A DNA stretch of 5,410 nt from an archaeon RBG_16_50_20 (GTDB lineage Archaea; Thermoproteota; Bathyarchaeia; 40CM-2-53-6): the NCBI GenBank assembly GCA_001768965.1, contig MEMY01000066.1, positions 1 through 5,410 of the forward strand, in the 5' to 3' direction. Both the position numbers and the translations under genes were made by a program. The number at the start of each line of letters is the position of its first letter. Position 1 is the stretch's first letter. The notes beneath the pieces were generated by a model. It ran no database searches and was not told where the DNA came from. It worked only from the letters and a program-made list of their open reading frames with translations. Shown one piece after another: positions 1-5,410 of the stretch.

Positions 1-484
1 GGAGGGAATTAACCCCTTGGCCACTGCAATCAGTGCAGGCTACACGTTTGTCGCCAGAAGCTACGCACTTGACGTCAGGCACCTCAAAGAGACACTGAAG
101 GCAGCCATCCTGCACAAAGGCAGCGCCTTGGTCGATGTCCTGCAGACCTGCCCGACGTACAACGACATTAACACAAAGGAATGGTATTCCGGCACGGACC
201 TACCGACAAAAGCACCCAGACTCTACAAGCTCGAGGATACCGGCTATGATGGAGTCGTCAAGGATCCCACCGATGTGAATGAGATAAACCAGAAGAAGGT
301 ACAGGCGATAACTCGATCCTTCGAATGGGGCGACACGATACCTATCGGACTATTCTACCGAATCGAGCAACCAACGTTCGAGGACATGATCGCTAACCGA
401 ATGCCTGCCTACAAAGAGGTCCCACTAGTCAAACAGGACATCTTTCAGAGAGACGTCACTCCACTCTTCGAATCTCTAGCCTGA
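1..484 (+). CDS. 2-oxoacid:ferredoxin oxidoreductase, beta subunit (C-terminal half, 5' truncated by window edge)
   Basis: The frame is open from the left edge (codons begin at base 2) to a TGA at 482-484, giving about 160 residues of a family usually near 300. It resembles the C-terminal half of archaeal pyruvate/2-oxoacid:ferredoxin oxidoreductase beta subunits: GINPLATAISAGYTFVARSY at the start, then KGSALVDVLQTCPTYNDIN followed by TKEWY, all hallmark stretches of the Sulfolobus and thaumarchaeal proteins. The family oxidatively decarboxylates 2-oxoacids with CoA to acyl-CoA, CO2 and reduced ferredoxin in the cytoplasm. The beta subunit binds thiamine pyrophosphate; that motif lies in the missing N-terminal half. 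The alpha subunit is expected just upstream, outside the window. Which 2-oxoacid is used cannot be told from this half. An in-frame TTG at 17 is internal and is not the start. The 3' end overlaps the convergent aspartase gene by 9 bases. Confidence 0.93.
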   Translation, partial: EGINPLATAISAGYTFVARSYALDVRHLKETLKAAILHKGSALVDVLQTCPTYNDINTKEWYSGTDLPTKAPRLYKLEDTGYDGVVKDPTDVNEINQKKVQAITRSFEWGDTIPIGLFYRIEQPTFEDMIANRMPAYKEVPLVKQDIFQRDVTPLFESLA

Positions 485-1912
485 CCTCTTCTTCTCCGCT
501 ACCCCTTTCTTCCCGTGAACACCAGCCGTAGTCATCGCGTAAGGATCCAGGATTTCGTCCAACTCCTTCTCTGTCAGGAGCTTCTTCTCAAGCACCACAT
601 CACGCAGCGGAACGCCTCTTTTCAAAGCCTCCTTGGCGACCTCCGCAGCCTTGTCATAACCTATGAAAGGGTTCAAAGCAAGAGCGATTCCCGCGCTCTT
701 CTCGAGTAGGCCTCGAGAGCGCTCCTCATTTGCCCTAATTCCCCTAACAAGCCGGTCTGTGAAACTGCGAATCGCGTTCGTCAGAATGACTAGCGACTGT
801 GTTAAGTCGTATGCGATTACTGGCATCATCACATTAAGCTCGAATTGCCCTGCCTGGGCTGCCATCGTTATTGTCAAGTCATTGCCGATGACCTCAAAGC
901 AGACCATATTCACCATTTCCGCTATCACCGGGTTCACTTTCCCCGGCATTATCGAAGAGCCTGGTTGAACTGCTGGAAGAATGATTTCTCCTATTCCAGT
1001 CACGGGACCAGAGCTCATCAGGCGAAGATCGTTAGCGATTTTCGTGAGGTCAACGCTCAACGTGCGGAGCGCACCCGATAGCTCGACGAAATCGGACATT
1101 GACTGCATCAGGGCTGCGTAGTTTCGTGCTACTCTGAACTTGAAACCAGTGTATCGACCAAGGTTCTCCACCGTCAGCTGCACGTATTTTGGATCGGCAT
1201 TTAGTCCAGTGCCTACGGCTGTTCCTCCAAGGTTCAACTCCAAGATCTTGTCTGCGGCACTCTCAAGTCTTTTATTATCATCACCGATCATGCTTGCGAA
1301 GGCCGCGAATTCTTGGCCCAGTCTTATGGCAGACGCGTCCTGCAAGTGAGTGCGGCCTGACTTCACGATATGATCGAATTCCGTGGCCTTGGCTTCTAGT
1401 GCCTCTCGAAGCTCGCCAAGCACGCGCTTCAGGGGCTCTGCAAGAATCGCGCAAGCTACGCGGATAAACGTCGGGTAAGTATCGTTGGTCGATTGTCCCA
1501 TGTTCACATGATCGTGAGGACTCACCAGTTTGTAATTTCCTTTCTGACCGCCCAGGATCTCAATAGCTCTATTCGCGAGCACTTCGTTTGCGTTCATGTT
1601 ATGTGATGTACCCGCTCCGGCCTGGAAGACATCAACCACAAACTGGTCAGTCATCTTCCCTTCAAGTGTCTCGTCAGCTGCCGAAACTATGGCGCGACCA
1701 ATCTTGCCATCGAGAAAACCCAAGGATACGTTCGCTTCGGCGGCTGCCTTCTTTACCAGAACAGTGGCTCTGATGAACTCGGGGAGTGGTTTTGTACCAC
1801 TAATGGGGAAGTTCTCTACGGCCCTGGCGGTCTCAGGACCATAGTAAGCGTCTTTCGGGATCCCAACAGTTCCCAAGGAGTCTCTTTCTATTCTGGTTCC
1901 TTGGTTTGTCAC
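476..1912 (-). CDS. aspA: aspartate ammonia-lyase (aspartase), fumarase/aspartase superfamily
   Basis: It converts L-aspartate reversibly to fumarate and ammonia in the cytoplasm. The protein has 478 residues, the normal family length. The superfamily signature GSSIMPGKVNP lies at residues 318-328, with the presumed catalytic-base serine and the lysine of the mobile loop. GRTHLQD is at 186-192, GAGTSHNMNANEV at 99-111 and GQSTND at 139-144. QSTND and VDVFQAGAGTS are aspartase-like; class II fumarases usually have QSSND and TGSGT. The run around GTAVGTGLNADPKY (230-243) and the LTEKELDEILDPYAM tail also match Bacillus-type aspartase. A class II fumarase is the alternative. The start is the GTG at 1912-1910, because family similarity begins there (TRIERDSLG) and AAGGAG sits 8 bases upstream; the frame is open further, to 1996, but that extension is unlike the family. 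It is divergent from an amino-acid permease, which fits aspartate use. Confidence 0.9.
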   Translation of the reverse strand: MTNQGTRIERDSLGTVGIPKDAYYGPETARAVENFPISGTKPLPEFIRATVLVKKAAAEANVSLGFLDGKIGRAIVSAADETLEGKMTDQFVVDVFQAGAGTSHNMNANEVLANRAIEILGGQKGNYKLVSPHDHVNMGQSTNDTYPTFIRVACAILAEPLKRVLGELREALEAKATEFDHIVKSGRTHLQDASAIRLGQEFAAFASMIGDDNKRLESAADKILELNLGGTAVGTGLNADPKYVQLTVENLGRYTGFKFRVARNYAALMQSMSDFVELSGALRTLSVDLTKIANDLRLMSSGPVTGIGEIILPAVQPGSSIMPGKVNPVIAEMVNMVCFEVIGNDLTITMAAQAGQFELNVMMPVIAYDLTQSLVILTNAIRSFTDRLVRGIRANEERSRGLLEKSAGIALALNPFIGYDKAAEVAKEALKRGVPLRDVVLEKKLLTEKELDEILDPYAMTTAGVHGKKGVAEKKRSG

Positions 1913-1957
1913 GGTGCAGTCTCCTTGCGCGGCTTTCCCGCTCAGGAATAAAAGGCC
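1913..1957. promoter_or_regulatory. divergent aspartase/permease promoter region with a TATA-like box
   Basis: These 45 bases separate the aspartase start from the first possible permease start. At 1947-1955 the plus strand reads AATAAAAGG (minus: CCTTTTATT), the best archaeal TATA-like element here. Used on the minus strand it would start transcription about 25 bases on, near 1925, just ahead of the aspartase Shine-Dalgarno site. Used on the plus strand it would start near 1975-1980, downstream of the TTG at 1958, which would favour a later permease start. The element is recognised by eye only. No operator palindrome is obvious. Confidence 0.35.
1921..1926 (-). promoter_or_regulatory. Shine-Dalgarno site of the aspartase gene
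   Basis: On the minus strand this reads AAGGAG and lies 8 bases before the GTG at 1912. It decides the start against the longer open frame reaching 1996. Confidence 0.7.
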
Positions 1958-3976
1958 TTGGCCGAACCCTCTGAACACCTTAAAACTGGGACCCACCTAT
2001 CGAAGTACGATGCCAGCAGACATGAAAGGAGAGCATCAAGGCGCCCTAAGAACTTGGCAAGACAGACCAAAGAGCAGACTTTGCGCCGAGAAGTCGGTTG
2101 GTACGGCTCCTTTGCTATGGGATATGCCGACGTTGGCGCCGACATATTCATTGCAATCGGACTCGTAGCTCTCTTTGCCGGTGGCGCTTCACCGCTTGCG
2201 TTTCTTATCGCGTCGATAACATACGTAGCAACAGGGCTTGCTTACTCCGAACTCGCAACGACATACCCGTACGCCGGTGGCGCCCAGATCTATGCAATGA
2301 AAGCTTTCAACGATCCGGTCGGATTTGTGGCAGGCTGGGCGGTGATGCTGGATTACACCGTTAACATGGCATTGTTCTCATTGGCATCGGCCGGCTATCT
2401 TAGCTTCTTCGTACCCTCAATCAAGACTGGGCATCTTGCATTCTATCTTCTCGGTGTGAAACTCAGTATTCCGCATCTGGGATTGATCGCGGGAGTCATG
2501 GTTGCGTTCTTACTCGTTGTGAACATCATCGGCATTCGGGAGTCTTCCATCTTCAACGAAATATTCGTCTCTTTCGGTCTAATCGTCGAAGCGGTGATCC
2601 TCGTCTTTGGCCTACTACTTGCCTTTAGTCTCGCTCGATTCCTTGGTCAAGTGGGAACTTTCGGATCCCCGGAATTGCACACGAACATCGCGTATTCACT
2701 TGCTCTTGGGGTTCAAGACCAGAACTTCATCTACGGGATAACAATAGCAATGACATCGTTCATCGGGATCGAGTCTATCGCGCAAGCTGCTGAAGAGACA
2801 AAACGCCCTGACCGATGGATCCCAAGAGCGAACAAACTCTCCATAGTCTCAGTTGTTATCTTTTCCGTCGGTTTTTCTGCCATAAGCATGGGAATGATGG
2901 GGTGGCAGGAGCTCGCAGCAGCTCGAAACGACCCAATAAGAGCCATTGCAGCCCACATACCACTTCTGGGAGCATATTTGGTCCCTATTGTTGCCGCAAC
3001 GGGATTTGCAATCTGCTTCGTTTCCACAAACACTGGCGTCATAGGCGTTTCGCGGGTTGTATACTCAATGGGAAGGTTCGACCTTCTACCGCGCTGGTTC
3101 TACAAGGTTCATCCCAAATTCAAGACTCCGATCAGGACGATCATTGTGTTTGGTGCCCTCGGTATAGCTGTGGCGCTCGTTGGAGAATTGACCTTTGTTG
3201 CGGATCTATACAATTATGGAGCACTTCTCTCATACATCATCGTTAACGTCTGTCTGGTCGTCTTGCGTAACAAGGAACCGGGGGCATATCGTGCTTGGAA
3301 GGTGCCTGGCACGATCACGTTTCGATTGCAGGATCGCACCTACTACATTCCTCTAATCAGCGTCATTGGCGCGATTTCCTGTGCCATCCTTTGGGGCCTA
3401 GTCCTGACCTTTCATGAAGGCGGACGCATTTTTGGAACTGCTTGGGTCATAATCGGAATAGTTGGGTTTGTCGCTCTTCGCAAGTCAAAACGAATGCCCG
3501 TTTGGACTAATGAGACAGGAAAACGGATCTTGCCAGGCGGGTATATGATGAATGCCGTAGCACTGGTTAGAACACCAGTAGACGAAGAAACCGTTACATC
3601 AGCAATCAGTGAAGCACTCGATACCAGATTTAGGATTACACTTCTGAACATCGTTGATCCCTATGAGTTGGGAATGAAAATAGATGAATTGAGAGGATAC
3701 TCCCAAATTGACGAGTACAAATCCAAGTCAGTCGAAGAATTGCAGGTGATAGCTGCCAAGTTACGTTCAAAGGGCTATGAAGCTTCGCCGAGGGTAGAGA
3801 TTGGGCCTTTCGAGGAGATTATTGATCGGGAGGCTGCAGCTGACAGAAATGACGTTGTGGTTCTCATTAGACGCAAAGCGCTCAAAGGGCACATTGAGAA
3901 GGAACGGGAGGATTCCGCAGTAGCGGTGTTATCTAAATACCCTGGCAAGATAATGATAGTCAGGAGGAGAAAGTAA
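1958..3976 (+). CDS. APC-superfamily amino-acid permease with C-terminal UspA-like domain
   Basis: This is a predicted inner-membrane amino-acid transporter of up to 672 residues. A basic hydrophilic N-terminus (1-45) is followed by 12 to 13 hydrophobic segments (about 48 to 510). Landmarks are GYADVGADIF in segment 1 (55-64), where APC carriers have their unwound substrate site, TYPYAGGAQIY (102 on), AGWAVMLDY in segment 3, and TSFIGIES (266-273), the usual FxGxE-type segment 6. This matches the APC subgroup with a GDVGSSIYYALG-like first helix. From about 529 to the end is a cytoplasmic UspA-like domain (AVALVRTPVDEE, TLLNIVDPYELG, final KIMIVRRR). Its nucleotide-binding glycine motif is not recognisable. 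The start is uncertain: TTG 1958 is the first after a stop at 1949; TTG 2054 or 2081 are alternatives and all keep the membrane part. The substrate is unknown; aspartate or glutamate is suggested only by the divergent aspartase. Confidence 0.88.
   Translation: MAEPSEHLKTGTHLSKYDASRHERRASRRPKNLARQTKEQTLRREVGWYGSFAMGYADVGADIFIAIGLVALFAGGASPLAFLIASITYVATGLAYSELATTYPYAGGAQIYAMKAFNDPVGFVAGWAVMLDYTVNMALFSLASAGYLSFFVPSIKTGHLAFYLLGVKLSIPHLGLIAGVMVAFLLVVNIIGIRESSIFNEIFVSFGLIVEAVILVFGLLLAFSLARFLGQVGTFGSPELHTNIAYSLALGVQDQNFIYGITIAMTSFIGIESIAQAAEETKRPDRWIPRANKLSIVSVVIFSVGFSAISMGMMGWQELAAARNDPIRAIAAHIPLLGAYLVPIVAATGFAICFVSTNTGVIGVSRVVYSMGRFDLLPRWFYKVHPKFKTPIRTIIVFGALGIAVALVGELTFVADLYNYGALLSYIIVNVCLVVLRNKEPGAYRAWKVPGTITFRLQDRTYYIPLISVIGAISCAILWGLVLTFHEGGRIFGTAWVIIGIVGFVALRKSKRMPVWTNETGKRILPGGYMMNAVALVRTPVDEETVTSAISEALDTRFRITLLNIVDPYELGMKIDELRGYSQIDEYKSKSVEELQVIAAKLRSKGYEASPRVEIGPFEEIIDREAAADRNDVVVLIRRKALKGHIEKEREDSAVAVLSKYPGKIMIVRRRK
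3962..3970 (+). promoter_or_regulatory. strong Shine-Dalgarno site for the RAM gene inside the permease 3' end
   Basis: AGGAGGAGA lies 5 bases before the ATG at 3976. It also encodes part of the arginine-rich permease C-terminus. With the TAATG stop/start overlap it suggests coupled but independently strong translation of the RAM protein. Confidence 0.75.
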
Positions 3977-4248
3977 TGCCGGGAGGAGTTCTTGTCATTC
4001 TAGATGTGAATGTAAAGTCGCAGGAACTGGAGAGAGTGGCGGAAGCATTGGAGAAGCTGCCGCAAGTGTCCGATCTCTATGAAGTTACAGGCGAATATGA
4101 TTTGGTCGCGGTGATCGAGACTGATTCCATCATGTCTTTCAGAAATCTTCTGAAGGACAAGGTATTGTCCATTAAGGGAATTAGCGGCACCAACACATTA
4201 GTGATAATTCACACGCACAAGAGAACCGGGAAGACGGTTGCTGAATAG
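3976..4248 (+). CDS. stand-alone RAM (Lrp/AsnC ligand-binding) domain protein
   Basis: This 90-residue protein is a single RAM/AsnC C-terminal domain without the helix-turn-helix of full Lrp regulators. The order of predicted elements is beta-alpha-beta-beta-alpha-beta: GVLVILDVNV (4-13), helix SQELERVAEALEKL (15-28), VSDLYEVTGEYDLVAVIE (31-48) with the typical GxYD turn at 39-42, helix SIMSFRNLLKDKV (51-63), and TNTLVIIHTH (72-81). RAM domains form dimers and larger rings and bind amino acids between subunits. Such solo proteins in archaea and Thermus bind amino acids and can modulate Lrp-type regulators. The ATG overlaps the permease TAA by one base (TAATG) behind a strong Shine-Dalgarno site, so it is surely co-translated with the transporter. 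A role as sensor for the transported amino acid, or as a partner of the transporter, is my inference. Confidence 0.87.
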   Translation: MPGGVLVILDVNVKSQELERVAEALEKLPQVSDLYEVTGEYDLVAVIETDSIMSFRNLLKDKVLSIKGISGTNTLVIIHTHKRTGKTVAE

Positions 4249-4298
4249 CCACGAAACGCAGGAAATCCGCCGCTGGCTCGGCGAAGATACTCATTCCG

Positions 4299-4736
4299 GT
4301 GGGGGAGTTCGTTAGCAAGCAGCTCATCATGCAAGCGTTGCACGTATTGTCCGCATTCAAGAAGCCAAACATCGTCCTATTCCACGTCATCGAAGTACCA
4401 AGCAGAACTGCAACATTGGAGACGGACCCATATCAGGACGAGATTCGGCGGGCGAAGAACAGACTTAATGACCTATCCAAGTGGCTGACGGGTCAAGGTC
4501 TGAGCGTGCAAGTGAAAGTTGCTGTGGCGCGCAATATTGCGGATGGGATAGTCGAGGAGACCGAGAGTGACGGTTATCTCATCGTTTTCTTAATGAAACG
4601 AAAGGCTAAACGCGGATGGCGTCGGTTCTTCGCTCGGAGTGTGAGCCAGAGGGTTGTGCGCTCCGCTGACTGTCTCGTGTTGACTGCCCCTTTAGAACAG
4701 CTCTCGCCTAGAACCAGGGCTCCCAGCAAACACTAA
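4299..4736 (+). CDS. UspA-like (universal stress family) small protein, start uncertain
   Basis: The minimal reading from GTG 4299 gives 145 residues of UspA-like alpha/beta fold: NIVLFHVIEVP (strand 2), a helix around DEIRRAKNRLNDLSKWL, LSVQVKVAVARNIADGIVEE, SDGYLIVFLMK (strand 4) and SVSQRVVRSADCLVLTAP (last helix and strand). The frame is open back to 4245 and encodes KILIPVGEF across 4284-4307, the usual Usp first strand, so the true N-terminus probably lies upstream of 4299. No ATG, GTG, TTG or CTG exists there: only ATA 4245, overlapping the RAM stop, ACG 4251 or ATT 4293. No Shine-Dalgarno site precedes GTG 4299. The family G-2x-G-9x-G(S/T) nucleotide motif is degenerate: residues 99-115 are basic (KRKAKRGWRRFFARSV), keeping only the middle glycine. 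It follows the RAM gene closely and is likely in the same transcript. Its function is unknown. Confidence 0.78.
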   Translation: MGEFVSKQLIMQALHVLSAFKKPNIVLFHVIEVPSRTATLETDPYQDEIRRAKNRLNDLSKWLTGQGLSVQVKVAVARNIADGIVEETESDGYLIVFLMKRKAKRGWRRFFARSVSQRVVRSADCLVLTAPLEQLSPRTRAPSKH

Positions 4737-4872
4737 ATACAATTAGAGATAATGTTCAGAATCGATTCGGTGAGGCTTAGAATATGACATTCTGCGGTGT
4801 TTTGGTTCCACACGCCTGAGCAAATCTTTCCACTAGTCAACATGCTTTTAGTTTCCAGGGAGCGACTCAACA
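4737..4872. other. intergenic region between the Usp gene and prolyl-tRNA synthetase
   Basis: These 136 bases hold no coding frame I can support. They contain weak TATA-like stretches (TTAGAATATG at 4777, CTTTTAG at 4845) and a 5-base inverted repeat AGAAT/ATTCT (4779-4793). There is no long T-run or strong stem that would mark a terminator. Confidence 0.5.
4845..4862 (+). promoter_or_regulatory. possible promoter or ribosome-binding signals of prolyl-tRNA synthetase
   Basis: CTTTTAG at 4845-4851 is centred about 25 bases before the GTG at 4873, the distance expected for an archaeal TATA box on a leaderless transcript. AGGGAG at 4857-4862, 10 bases before the GTG, could instead be a Shine-Dalgarno site, which would require a promoter further upstream. 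The two readings exclude each other for one transcript. Confidence 0.3.
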
Positions 4873-5410
4873 GTGAGTAAGGAAATCGGGATTACTGTAA
4901 AGAAAGCGGAGAACTTCTCGGAATGGTATACTCAAGTGGTCACCAAGGCTGAGCTTGCCGACTACTCTTCGATGAAGGGGTTCATGATACTCCGTCCCTA
5001 TGGCTATTCAATTTGGGAGCAAATCAAAGAACACCTCGACCGGAGACTGAAGGAAACAAATCACTCGAACGCATATTTCCCGCTACTCATTCCTGAAAGC
5101 TTCTTGAAGAAAGAAGCGGAGCACTTCAAGGGATTTACTCCTGAAGTATTCTGGGTCACCCATGCAGGCGACAATCAACTCACTGAACGTCTGGCGATTC
5201 GACCGACCTCTGAGACAATAATCTATGATGCATATTCGAAATGGGTTCGGAGCTGGCGAGACCTACCCCTCTTGATCAACGTCTGGAATTCAGTGCTGAG
5301 AGCTGAGATAACTGCCACACGTCCCTTCATCAGAACTTCTGAATTCCTATGGCAAGAAGGCCACACCGTCCACGAAACGAAGGAAGATGCAGACAAGGAG
5401 GTCATGATGA
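4873..5410 (+). CDS. proS: prolyl-tRNA synthetase, archaeal/eukaryotic type (N-terminal part, 3' truncated by window edge)
   Basis: It charges tRNA-Pro with proline using ATP in the cytoplasm; it is a class II synthetase. The 179 visible residues are the N-terminal part of a family of about 480. Seen are KKAENFSEWYTQVVTKAELADYS at 10-32, the near-invariant opening of archaeal/eukaryotic-type enzymes, MKGFMILRPYGYSIWE, motif 1 region AYFPLLIPESF (67 on), RPTSE at 110-114, and motif 2 with R143 and E145 followed by TRPFIRTSEFLWQEGHT. Motif 3 and the anticodon-binding domain lie outside. GTG 4873 is the only plausible start: an in-frame TAG stands at 4849-4851 and no other start codon lies between. 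The gene is separated from the amino-acid block by 136 bases and is probably transcribed on its own. Confidence 0.95.
   Translation, partial: MSKEIGITVKKAENFSEWYTQVVTKAELADYSSMKGFMILRPYGYSIWEQIKEHLDRRLKETNHSNAYFPLLIPESFLKKEAEHFKGFTPEVFWVTHAGDNQLTERLAIRPTSETIIYDAYSKWVRSWRDLPLLINVWNSVLRAEITATRPFIRTSEFLWQEGHTVHETKEDADKEVMM

Noticed and set aside
515..1844. Several plus-strand open frames of 60 to 100 codons across the aspartase gene
   Set aside because: They lie antisense to a well-recognised enzyme, lack recognisable motifs and are best explained as shadow frames.
1914..2168. Plus-strand open frame containing ATG 2010 near the permease start
   Set aside because: It is out of frame with the conserved permease sequence and resembles no protein family; it cannot supply an ATG start for the permease.
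2731..3651. Minus-strand open frames within the permease gene
   Set aside because: They are antisense to conserved membrane segments and have no motif of their own.
4230..4250. Programmed frameshift joining the RAM and Usp genes into one protein
   Set aside because: No slippery heptamer or downstream stem is visible, and the shift would have to occur in the few bases between the TGA at 4242 and the TAG at 4246.
4779..4793. Inverted repeat AGAAT-5-ATTCT as a terminator or operator
   Set aside because: The stem is only 5 A/T-rich pairs with no following T-run; such a repeat is expected by chance.
5223..5405. Minus-strand 60-codon open frame at the right end
   Set aside because: It is antisense to the conserved motif 2 region of prolyl-tRNA synthetase.

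Overview
The window reads as a piece of an archaeal chromosome, most likely from the Thermoproteota (TACK) branch. Three things point there: the C-terminal half of a Sulfolobus/thaumarchaeal-style 2-oxoacid:ferredoxin oxidoreductase beta subunit, an archaeal-type prolyl-tRNA synthetase, and a stand-alone Lrp/AsnC ligand-binding (RAM) protein. Base composition looks balanced (roughly half G+C by eye). GTG and TTG starts and tightly overlapping genes are common. A mesophilic or soil lineage related to Nitrososphaeria is a guess from general resemblance only; a protein search would settle it.

Layout: bases 1-484 hold the 3' half of the oxidoreductase beta subunit (+). Convergent to it, with stop codons overlapping by 9 bases, is a complete class II fumarase/aspartase family enzyme (476-1912, -), best read as aspartate ammonia-lyase. 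A 45-base gap separates its GTG start from a divergent gene set (+): an APC-superfamily amino-acid permease with a C-terminal UspA-like domain (1958-3976), a 90-residue stand-alone RAM protein (3976-4248, overlapping the permease stop by one base), and a small UspA-like protein (about 4245/4299-4736). After a 136-base gap, prolyl-tRNA synthetase starts at 4873 (+) and runs off the right edge.

The central block looks like an amino-acid uptake and breakdown unit. The permease would import an amino acid. The aspartase would deaminate aspartate to fumarate and ammonia. The RAM protein could sense an amino acid, and the UspA-like parts could regulate transport. The functional links are inferred from gene order, overlap and the shared divergent promoter region. 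The substrate of the permease cannot be read from the sequence.

The points most worth a second look are the permease-USP / RAM / USP module as a possible membrane-linked amino-acid sensor, the absence of any normal start codon upstream of the first conserved strand of the small Usp protein, and the loss of the canonical nucleotide-binding motif in both Usp domains. There are no mobile elements, CRISPR arrays, tRNA or rRNA genes that I can recognise.
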